64,000 nucleotides of DNA. Origin: Rohdeia mirabilis. Lineage in GTDB: Bacteria; Planctomycetota; UBA1135; GCA-002686595. Shown one piece after another: positions 1-6,742 of the stretch (position 1 is the stretch's first letter; every line of letters begins with the position of its first letter). The translations under genes were made by a program, and so were the position numbers. The stretch is from contig CP036290.1 of the NCBI GenBank assembly GCA_007750655.1, forward strand, positions 4,836,001 through 4,900,000, in the 5' to 3' direction. A model generated the notes under the pieces. The model saw only the letters and a list, made by a program, of their open reading frames with translations, made no database searches and had not been told where the DNA came from.

Positions 1-720
1 GAGACCGACCAGGGCGCGGCCGGCCTCGAGCTGACGAGCGGCCACGGCTCCGACCAACATCGAGCTGGTGAGAGCCGAGTCGGTGCGCGAGCTGGGGACG
101 AGCACTTCACGCTGTTCGAGCATGTCGGCCGTGATGACCGTCCCCGACGGGATCGAGCGCTCGAGCACGGCGACCAGCTCCCAGCGCTGGACACGGAAGT
201 GGACCTGGCGCGTGGCGTAGGCACGGCCGTCGACCTCGACGCGCACCGTGACCGACTGAACGCCGGTTCGGACGTCGGCCGAGTTGAGCGAGGCGCGCAC
301 GACCGGATCGCTGCCACCTTCGGGCACTTCGACGTCGACCACTCCCTGCTGCAGTTCGAACGTCGTGCGACCACCGGTCACCGCCGCGGCGAGCGCTTGG
401 CGAGCGACGTCGATGATCTGGCTGCTCTCGACGATGCGAGTGATCGGCTGGACCTTGCAGGTGGCCGAGCCGGTGATCTCGAACACGAATCCAGGTTGGA
501 CGAGCGTGATCGCCTGGGCGACGCGCTCGGCGAAGAGGAGGCGCGAGTAGCCCGGCGAGGGCGAGTAGCCCAGGTCGATCGCGGCCAGCGTGGCTCGCGT
601 GGCCTCGTCGACGCCCGTGATCGTCGCGACTTCGCCGAGCTCGATGGAGTTGCCGGTGACGGACGCGTCGGGGGACAGGACGATCGAAGCGCCGTCGAGG
701 AGGAGTGCACAGAGAATCAT
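1..720 (-). CDS. flgA: FlgA, flagellar P-ring assembly chaperone (3' end off the window)
   Basis: The frame is open from an ATG at 720 to the left edge, giving 240 residues without a stop, so the C-terminus is missing. The product begins with a short hydrophobic leader (MILCALLLDGAS) and is probably exported. The later part reads as an SAF domain typical of FlgA (VLERSIPSGTVITADMLEQ, then the GAVAARQLEAGRAL type ending that in this family is followed by the last conserved strand). FlgA is the periplasmic chaperone for assembling the P-ring around the rod. It starts 13 bp after the flgG stop and is last in the flgF-flgG-flgA unit. Confidence rests on the SAF pattern and on the position directly after flgG, which is the usual neighbour. 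Confidence 0.8.
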   Translation of the reverse strand, partial: MILCALLLDGASIVLSPDASVTGNSIELGEVATITGVDEATRATLAAIDLGYSPSPGYSRLLFAERVAQAITLVQPGFVFEITGSATCKVQPITRIVESSQIIDVARQALAAAVTGGRTTFELQQGVVDVEVPEGGSDPVVRASLNSADVRTGVQSVTVRVEVDGRAYATRQVHFRVQRWELVAVLERSIPSGTVITADMLEQREVLVPSSRTDSALTSSMLVGAVAARQLEAGRALVGL

Positions 721-733
721 GGCGGCGTTCCGA

Positions 734-1519
734 TCAGTTGATGAGCTGGCTGACTTGCTGGAGCATCTCGTCGCCGACCTTGATGGTCCGGCTGTTGACC
801 TCGTAGTTGCGCTGGGCCTGGATGAGCTCGATCAGCTCCTCGACCACGAGCACGTTCGAGCGCTCGAGCGCGCCCTGGCGGATGAAGCCCGCACCGTCGG
901 CACCGGCCGTGCGCTGGACGGCCTGTCCGGAGCTGGCCGTCGTCTGGAAGAAGTTGGCGCCCGACGCCTTCATGCCCGCGGGGTTCGGAACCACGTACAG
1001 GAGGATCTCGTCGAAGCGCGCCGCATCGCCACCGGGTGTGATGCCCGAGACCGTGCCGTCGGCGCCGATCGTCAGGCCCGTGACGCCTTCGGGGATCTGG
1101 ACGCGCGGCTCGAGGTAGAAGCCGTCGACCGTCACGATCGAACCGGTCGCGTCGCGGCGGAACGAGCCGTCGCGGGTGTAGCGGAACTCGCCGTTGCCGA
1201 GCGAGACCTGGAAGAACCCGGGGCCGTTGATGGCCATGTCCAGCTCGTTGCCGGTCGGGTCCATGTCGCCCTGCTGGTGCTGCTTGATCGAACTTCCGAT
1301 CTCGACGCCCGAACCGATCTGGAGACCGGTGGGCGTGGCGTAGTTCTGACCCGTCAGCGCACCGGGATCGCGGTAGGTGCGGTAGAGCAGCGACTTGAAG
1401 GCGACGTGGTCGCGCTTGAAGCCGGCGGTGTTGGAGTTCGCGATGTTGTTCGCGAGCGAGTCCACCTGCATCTGCTGCGCGAGCATTCCGCTCGCAGCCG
1501 TTCGCATTGCTCGAATCAT
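734..1519 (-). CDS. flgG: FlgG, flagellar distal rod protein
   Basis: 261 residues, the normal length for FlgG. The N-terminus MIRAMRTAASGMLAQQMQ and the rod motif SLANNIANSNTAGFKRD are diagnostic of the flagellar basal-body rod family. The C-terminus carries the matching helix (VEELIELIQAQRNYEVNSR). In the centre, TPTGLQIGSGVEIGS and the DMAINGPGFFQV strand are typical of FlgG rather than FlgF. It forms the distal rod that crosses the peptidoglycan and outer membrane. It follows flgF by 61 bp on the same strand and is probably cotranscribed from the sigma-54 promoter in front of flgF. Confidence 0.95.
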   Translation of the reverse strand: MIRAMRTAASGMLAQQMQVDSLANNIANSNTAGFKRDHVAFKSLLYRTYRDPGALTGQNYATPTGLQIGSGVEIGSSIKQHQQGDMDPTGNELDMAINGPGFFQVSLGNGEFRYTRDGSFRRDATGSIVTVDGFYLEPRVQIPEGVTGLTIGADGTVSGITPGGDAARFDEILLYVVPNPAGMKASGANFFQTTASSGQAVQRTAGADGAGFIRQGALERSNVLVVEELIELIQAQRNYEVNSRTIKVGDEMLQQVSQLIN

Positions 1520-1580
1520 GATCTTCGGGGGGATAGGCGTGTTCTTCGGTGCTCGATCGACGGGGCCGGGTGGGCCGCGA

Positions 1581-2285
1581 TCAGGCGTTCGGTCGGTTGA
1601 GTCGCTCGTAGCTCGAGCTGATGAGTGAGACGCTGCGCGACGCCACGTCGTAGGAGCGCTGCTGGGCGACCATCTCGACGAGTTGTTCGATGCCGGAGAC
1701 GTTCGGCTTCTCGACGGCGCCCTGGTGGATGACGGCCGTGGCGTTGATCTCGACGGCGTCGAGCGGTGCGCGGTAGTAGCCGTTGCTCAGCGCGACGAGC
1801 GTGCTGCGGTCCTGCAGGTCCACGAGGCGCAGCTTCCCGAGCTCTCGACCGTCCTGACTGACGACGCCGTCCTCGCGGACGCTGAAGTCGGTGCTGAAGG
1901 GGTCGAGCGGGCCGCGCCGTTCCTCCCAGGCGATGGGCAGGCCGTCGGGGCTGACGAGCTCTCCGTCCTCGGCGACGACGAGGCGCCCCTGACGCGAGAG
2001 GACCTCGCCCGACGGACTCTCGAAGGCGAAGAACCCATCGCCTTCCAGGGCCAGCTCGAACGGGTTGCCGGTCTCGTCGATCGGCCCCTGGGAGAAGTCG
2101 ATCGATCCGACCGTGCCGCGCGCGATGTCGACGCCGTGGTCGGTCAGAGCCAGGAACTGCTCCGACACGGTCCGGGTCTGCTTGAAGCCGGGCGTGGACA
2201 GGTTGGCGAGGTTGTTCGCCGAGAACTGGATCGCCCTCTCCGAGCCACGCATGGCCGAGATGGCGGAGTAGAGACCGCGATTCAT
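1581..2285 (-). CDS. flgF: FlgF-type flagellar proximal rod protein
   Basis: 234 residues. It starts MNRGLYSAISAM, the form typical of FlgF (M-[DN]-RGLY), followed by the rod motif FSANNLANLSTPGFKQ. The C-terminal coiled segment (GIEQLVEMVAQQRSYDVASR) closes the rod fold. It is a proximal rod subunit. The ATG at 2285 is well supported by the conserved N-terminus. This makes the gene's sigma-54 promoter remarkable, because the -12 element ends only 12 nt before the ATG. First gene of a flgF-flgG-flgA unit. Confidence 0.9.
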   Translation of the reverse strand: MNRGLYSAISAMRGSERAIQFSANNLANLSTPGFKQTRTVSEQFLALTDHGVDIARGTVGSIDFSQGPIDETGNPFELALEGDGFFAFESPSGEVLSRQGRLVVAEDGELVSPDGLPIAWEERRGPLDPFSTDFSVREDGVVSQDGRELGKLRLVDLQDRSTLVALSNGYYRAPLDAVEINATAVIHQGAVEKPNVSGIEQLVEMVAQQRSYDVASRSVSLISSSYERLNRPNA

Positions 2286-2297
2286 GCCTCCCGTGGA

Positions 2298-2313
2298 GCA
2301 AGCGGGATGCCAA
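2298..2313 (-). promoter_or_regulatory. Sigma-54 (-24/-12) promoter of flgF-flgG-flgA
   Basis: On the minus strand the sequence reads TTGGCATCCCGCTTGC. The invariant GG (2311-2310) and GC (2299-2298) are exactly 12 nt apart, as required by RpoN promoters (consensus TGGCAC-N5-TTGC). Only the base after TGGCA departs from consensus. The predicted transcription start falls one or two bases before the flgF ATG. The same arrangement, with matching flanking bases, stands in front of fliK, which makes coincidence unlikely. An enhancer-binding activator (FleQ/FlrC-like) would be needed; none is encoded in the window. Confidence 0.85.
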
Positions 2314-2465
2314 GTGGGCAGAACGGCTCGGAACCCACTGGGGAGGCCCGTTCGTGAGCCCGCGAACCACGTCGCGCGCTCGCGGAGCGAAAGACTTTCC
2401 GCCCCCGTGCAGGGAGCACCGGGCCAGTGCTTCCAGGGCGGAAAGAAGTGCGCCGCGAATCGAAG

Positions 2466-2505
2466 GAGCGACCCGCCGCGGCCTGGGGCCGGCGACGGGT
2501 CGCTC
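2466..2505 (-). terminator. Hairpin downstream of flgE (candidate terminator)
   Basis: GAGCGACCCG at 2466-2475 is the exact reverse complement of CGGGTCGCTC at 2496-2505. This gives a 10-bp stem around a GC-rich 20-nt loop that can pair further. It lies 48 bp beyond the flgE stop and before the flgF promoter, so it would separate the two flagellar units. There is no T-tract, which is common in genomes of this GC content, so factor-independent termination is uncertain. Confidence 0.5.
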
Positions 2506-2553
2506 GCGCTGAGAGGGGGGGCCGCGCGCCGAGAAGTACGCGCTACCGAAGGA

Positions 2554-4500
2554 TCAGATGATGTTCACGGCCTCTTCCAGGAGCTGGTCCTGGATGGAGA
2601 TGATCCGCGCGTTGGCCTGGAAGCCGCGCTGGGCCTGGATCAGGCGCACGAACTCCTCGGCCGTGTTGACGTTGGACTCCTCGAGCGCGCCGCCGACCAC
2701 TTCGCCGACGCCGCCGAAGTCCGCCGATCCCAGGCGCAGCTGACCGCTGTTGCCGGACTCCGCGAAGAAGCCGTTGCCGATGTCCGACAGGCCGCGCTCG
2801 TTCGGGAAGGTGGCGACGCCGAACTGTCCGAGGTCGAAGGTCTGTCCGTTCGAGTAGAAGCCGGTGACCGAACCGTCCGCGTTGACCGAGAGGTTCGACA
2901 ACGATCCGGCCGGGTAGCCGTCCTGGAAGTCGGCGACCAGCGAGGTCGCGCCGCCGAACTGCGTGACACCTTGGACGGAGTCGATACCGGCGAACGACAG
3001 GTCGATGGACTGCGCGCCGGAGCCGGTGAACTGCACCGTCACGGCCGATGCGCCGCTGCCCTGCAGAGTCCCGTCGTCGGCGAAGGTCACCGTGGTCGTC
3101 CCACCGTTCAGGATCACGCCCGAGCCGTCGGGCAGTGACGTGCTCATCTGCCACGAGTTGTCGTCGATGCGCTCGAGCGTGAAGTTGACGATGTGGCCGA
3201 GACCGGCGCTGTCGTAGACCTGGATCGAGGTCTCGACCAGGTCGGGACCGGTGCCCTGGGTGGAGACCGAGAAGGCGTTCGCGGCCCAGTTCGCCGAGCC
3301 CGTGTTGGCCGCGCCGTCGGTCAGGACCAACGCCATCGCCGCTTCGCCGCCCTCGTTCGCGGTGACCGAGATCTGGCCGCTCGCCGCGTCGAACGCGACG
3401 GTCGACTCGGGGAACGAGCCGTCGAGGAAGGCGACCAGGTCGCCCACGGTCGTGCCGTCGTTCGCGGCGCCGTAGGTGAAGGTCGCGCTGACGACCGATC
3501 CGTCGGCGTCGGTGCCGGAGACGGTGATCTGGTCGCCGTCCACGTAGTCGACGAGGTTCGAGGGCATCGCGTTGAGCGCGGTCAGAGCCGTGGCGGTCGA
3601 CTCGGTTCCGGACTGCAGTCCGTTCTGCAGGCCGAGGGTCGAAGCCAGGTCCGTACCGGTCGCAGCGGGCGTCACGAGGATCGTCGACGCCTCACCGGTG
3701 CGGTCGCTCGTCAGTTCGAGTTGGCCCGCACCGTTGAGCATCGCGGTGACACCGTTGACGTTGGTGTTGATCTCGTTGACCACGTCGGTCATCTGGATCT
3801 CGCCGGTCGCACTGCTGGTCAGAGCGATCGTCTGCGCTGCGCTGCCGTTGGCCGTGATCGTCATCGAGTAGGTCGTGCTCGGCGTGAGGCCGGTCAGGAT
3901 CCCACCGGGCGGCGCGACCGAACCGGTCAGAAGAGCCGACGTGCCGTCCTTGATGCCGTTCGACGTGTTCAGGATCTCAGCCAGCGGACCGCCGACCTCG
4001 GCCGGCAGGTTGCCGATCATGTTGACCTCGCTCGTCGCCCGGGGCGCGACGTTCGCATCGGTGTCGATGCGGAACGGCGAGCCCGTGTCGTCGAGCACGC
4101 GGAAGCCCGTCCGCTGGTCCACCATGTTGCGGTCGGCGTCGAGACCGAAGGCGCCGACGCGGGTGTACAGGTTGCGCTGGCCGTCGGACACGGCGAAGAA
4201 GCCGCTCCCACGCATCGCCAGGTCGAACGTGCGTCCCGTGAAGCCCAGCGTGCCCTGGGTCACGTCGCGGTCGACGACGGAGAGGCTGGTGCCGAGACCG
4301 ATCTGCATCGGGTTCGTACCGCCGAGCGTGTTCGAGGGCGGCGAGCCCTCACGCAGGGTCTGGCTCAGGATCGAGGAGAACAGAGCGCGCGACGACTTGA
4401 AGCCGTTGGTGCTCGAGTTCGCCAGGTTGCTGCCGATGACGTCGATCCAATCCTGGTGGGCGCGCAGGCCGCCGAGGGCGGAGAGTAGAGCTCTGGACAT
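2554..4500 (-). CDS. flgE: FlgE, flagellar hook protein
   Basis: 648 residues, at the long end for hook proteins. Length is added in the variable, surface-exposed middle region, rich in Thr, Ser, Gly and Asp (about residues 180-520). The N-terminus has the axial-protein motif (GLRAHQDWIDVIGSNLANSS, then TNGFKSSRALF), and the C-terminus has the paired helix EEFVRLIQAQRGFQANAR. The hook is the universal joint outside the rod. The gene lies 36 bp after flgD and is third in a fliK-flgD-flgE transcript, so it should be under the same sigma-54 promoter. Large middle insertions of this kind are common in hook proteins from divergent phyla. Confidence 0.93.
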   Translation of the reverse strand: MSRALLSALGGLRAHQDWIDVIGSNLANSSTNGFKSSRALFSSILSQTLREGSPPSNTLGGTNPMQIGLGTSLSVVDRDVTQGTLGFTGRTFDLAMRGSGFFAVSDGQRNLYTRVGAFGLDADRNMVDQRTGFRVLDDTGSPFRIDTDANVAPRATSEVNMIGNLPAEVGGPLAEILNTSNGIKDGTSALLTGSVAPPGGILTGLTPSTTYSMTITANGSAAQTIALTSSATGEIQMTDVVNEINTNVNGVTAMLNGAGQLELTSDRTGEASTILVTPAATGTDLASTLGLQNGLQSGTESTATALTALNAMPSNLVDYVDGDQITVSGTDADGSVVSATFTYGAANDGTTVGDLVAFLDGSFPESTVAFDAASGQISVTANEGGEAAMALVLTDGAANTGSANWAANAFSVSTQGTGPDLVETSIQVYDSAGLGHIVNFTLERIDDNSWQMSTSLPDGSGVILNGGTTTVTFADDGTLQGSGASAVTVQFTGSGAQSIDLSFAGIDSVQGVTQFGGATSLVADFQDGYPAGSLSNLSVNADGSVTGFYSNGQTFDLGQFGVATFPNERGLSDIGNGFFAESGNSGQLRLGSADFGGVGEVVGGALEESNVNTAEEFVRLIQAQRGFQANARIISIQDQLLEEAVNII

Positions 4501-4536
4501 GGTGGTGCGTTCGCGAGGGGGTCCCGGGGAGTGGGA

Positions 4537-5034
4537 TCAGTTGGAGTCGGAGGAGGTCGAATCTTCGGTGTCGGTGCCGTCGGCGACCGCGTCGGCCGCG
4601 GCGTCGGCATCGCCCAGAACCTCGGTGATCGAGTAGAGGGGGATGTCCTGGCCGTCGATGCTGAGGAACGTCAGGCCCTCGGCGAGGCGGACGGATTCGA
4701 CCGTCCCCGTTCCGCTCGTGCCCAGGTCGGGGTCCGACCAGGTGACGTCCTTGCCGATGAGGGCGGAACTCTCCGACAGCTGCGACAACAGTGCGTTCGA
4801 CTGCTGGAGCAGAACCATCGTCGTCAGGTTCTCGTTCATCTGCTCCATCTGCTCGAGCGAGGAGAACTGAGCGAGCTGTGCCGACAGCTCCTCCCCACCC
4901 TTCGGTTCGAGAGGATCCTGGTTCTGCATCTGCGTCACCAGGAGTTGCATGAAGGCGTCACGGTCGAGGTTGGCGTCGCCCTTCGTCGTGATCTGACTGG
5001 CTGCGGAGTCCGCGTAGATGCCGTCGATGTCCAT
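4537..5034 (-). CDS. flgD: FlgD, hook-capping (scaffold) protein
   Basis: 165 residues from the ATG at 5034 (MDIDGIYADS). A TTG at 5079 overlapping the fliK stop would add 15 residues and is the alternative start; I prefer the ATG. The conserved FlgD core is plain: LDRDAFMQLLVTQMQNQDPL followed by ELSAQLAQFSSLEQMEQMN. A short acidic Asp/Ser tail ends the protein, and the usual Tudor/Fn3-like C-terminal part is short. FlgD caps the growing hook and is shed on completion. Its place between fliK and flgE is the standard order. Confidence 0.92.
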   Translation of the reverse strand: MDIDGIYADSAASQITTKGDANLDRDAFMQLLVTQMQNQDPLEPKGGEELSAQLAQFSSLEQMEQMNENLTTMVLLQQSNALLSQLSESSALIGKDVTWSDPDLGTSGTGTVESVRLAEGLTFLSIDGQDIPLYSITEVLGDADAAADAVADGTDTEDSTSSDSN

Positions 5035-5075
5035 CGGTTCGGTTGGGTAGGGGTGTGCGGTGGGACGAGCGGCGG

Positions 5076-6329
5076 TCAAGCCAGCGTGTCCACGCTTCGA
5101 TCGGTGAGCGTGTTCGGTCGGAACCAGACGCTCGCCGTCGTGTGTTCGTCGGCGTCGCTCGCGTTCGTTCGAGCACGCGCTTCGGAGCGCCCGCCGTCGG
5201 AGCCGTCGCGGCGACCGTTCGGGTCGGGCGCGTCCTGGGACACGTCGAGGCGCGTCACGTCCAGGCCGGCCCGTTCGAGACTCGCGCGCAGTTCGGGCAG
5301 GTGGCGCTCGAGGGCCTGGTAGGTCTCGGGTGCTTCCACTCGCAGGTGTGCGACCAGGCCGTCGCCCTCGAGCGCGATGCGCACGTCGACGCGACCGAGA
5401 TCGATCGGCGTCAGAGCGATGGAGATGCGGCGCATGCCGGGGTGGATCGCGACGCGGATCTGATCGAGCGCCTGGGCGGCGCGGTCGTTGAGTTGGGCGA
5501 GGCGAGCCGTGGCGGCCGCGTCGGTCGGAACGGGAGCCGTGCGCGCGGCGGCGTCGGCGCGCAGGGCGTCGGTGCCGTTCGGTCCGCGCTCGCTCGTGGT
5601 CGTCGCTCGGCCGTCGACCGAACGGTCCGCGCGGGTGTCGAGGAGCACCTCGGCGCCGTCGTCCGCCAGCGCCTCGCCGTCGAGGCCGGGGTCGGGCTCG
5701 CCACCGGTTCCGGTCGACGGTTGGCCCGGTTGGATCCCGGACGCGCCCTGGATCGAGGCGGCGGCGACTCCGGGCAAGGTCGGTGTCTTCGAGGCCTCCG
5801 CGCGGGCCCCGCGGTCGCCGACGGCCACGTTGCCGACGGCCGGAGGAGCCACGGACGCGGCGGCGCTGGCCCCCGCGGCGTCGACGCCCTCGGCGACCGT
5901 GCCAGCGCCGACGGGTCGCTCGTCGACGATGGCGGAAGGAGCGCCGGGGACGCCGCTGGCCTCGTCTTCGGCTTCGTCGTCGCGGGTCGGGCGGTCCGCA
6001 GCGGCGGAGGGGTCAGGACCCCCCTCCCCCGCGGCCTGGACGCCCTCTTCGGCCCCCTGGTGCACCCCGACGGACACCTTCGAGTCGTCGGCGTCCGAGC
6101 GATCCGGTCGATCCGGACCGTCCGCCTCGTCGCGGTCGCGCTCCACCTCGGTGCGCGAGCGGCGGCGTTCGCCGGCTTCCTCGAGGCGCCTCGAGAAGGC
6201 CTGGGACTCGTCCTGGGACGCTCCGACGGCCCCCGTCCGACCGCGGTTGGCGGCCGAACGGAGGTTGGCGGAACGGTCCGTGCCGACCGATCCGTCACCC
6301 GCAGGGATGAGCGTCTGGGAACTCGTCAT
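5076..6329 (-). CDS. fliK: FliK-type hook-length control protein
   Basis: 417 residues from the ATG at 6329 (MTSSQTLIP). The first 270 residues are low-complexity (Arg, Asp, Ala, Ser, Gly), as expected for the disordered ruler part of FliK. The C-terminus is the Flg_hook domain: IHPGMRRISIALTPIDLGRV, then VRIALEGDGLVAHLRVEAPE and a leucine-rich helix (ALERHLPELRASLERAGLDV). It measures hook length and switches export specificity. A start at 6380 would run through the sigma-54 promoter and is rejected. First gene of fliK-flgD-flgE. Confidence 0.85.
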   Translation of the reverse strand: MTSSQTLIPAGDGSVGTDRSANLRSAANRGRTGAVGASQDESQAFSRRLEEAGERRRSRTEVERDRDEADGPDRPDRSDADDSKVSVGVHQGAEEGVQAAGEGGPDPSAAADRPTRDDEAEDEASGVPGAPSAIVDERPVGAGTVAEGVDAAGASAAASVAPPAVGNVAVGDRGARAEASKTPTLPGVAAASIQGASGIQPGQPSTGTGGEPDPGLDGEALADDGAEVLLDTRADRSVDGRATTTSERGPNGTDALRADAAARTAPVPTDAAATARLAQLNDRAAQALDQIRVAIHPGMRRISIALTPIDLGRVDVRIALEGDGLVAHLRVEAPETYQALERHLPELRASLERAGLDVTRLDVSQDAPDPNGRRDGSDGGRSEARARTNASDADEHTTASVWFRPNTLTDRSVDTLA

Positions 6330-6342
6330 GCCCCCCGTGGAC

Positions 6343-6358
6343 GCAAGCCGGGTGCCAA
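6343..6358 (-). promoter_or_regulatory. Sigma-54 (-24/-12) promoter of fliK-flgD-flgE
   Basis: On the minus strand this reads TTGGCACCCGGCTTGC, a full match to TGGCAC-N5-TTGC. GG (6356-6355) and GC (6344-6343) are 12 nt apart. The bases after it (GTCCACGGGGGGC, then ATG) nearly repeat those in front of flgF (TCCACGGGAGGC, then ATG). The predicted start site is about 2 nt before the ATG at 6329, so the mRNA would be almost leaderless. Confidence 0.88.
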
Positions 6359-6742
6359 CTCCCGAGGGAGCCCCCAACACGGCTACTCAGCTGGACTTGC
6401 AGCGTTCGCCCCCTCCTGGCCGCCCCCGTGTGGCCGAGCACTGTCTTCGCACCTGCGGAACAACTTTGCGGAACCCGTGGGTAGCTTCTTCCGCCTCAAG
6501 ACTGCGGGAGTCTCGTCGTCACCCCACGGTGGCCGGACTCCGGGTAGTCTTTTGCGGTTTCCTTGGCCCCATCCACGGGGTCGAGCGCCCCGAAGGGCTG
6601 CTCTCGAGCGTCGTCGGCCCCCGCCAACCGGGCCGACCGGGCGCGATCGATCCCTCCGAGCTCCACCGCGGCGACCACCGGCCCTCCCATCCCGGTCTCG
6701 GCCCGCCGCGGCTCCGTTCCTCACCTCTTCAGCACCACTTCG
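6359..6742. other. Divergent intergenic region, fliK / propeller-cytochrome gene
   Basis: 384 bp between two divergent transcription units. Apart from the sigma-54 promoter at its left end, I see no further convincing promoter, repeat or RNA gene. Open frames crossing it are artefacts of high GC content. Any RpoN activator-binding sites for fliK would be expected here, but no obvious repeated palindrome stands out by eye. Confidence 0.5.

Noticed and set aside
1683..2357. Long plus-strand frames opposite the flagellar genes
   Set aside because: They are shadows of high-GC genes; the proteins on the other strand are recognised families.
5411..6380. Other frames over fliK, including starts upstream of 6329
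   Set aside because: The sigma-54 promoter occupies that stretch, and the FliK hook domain fixes the frame.
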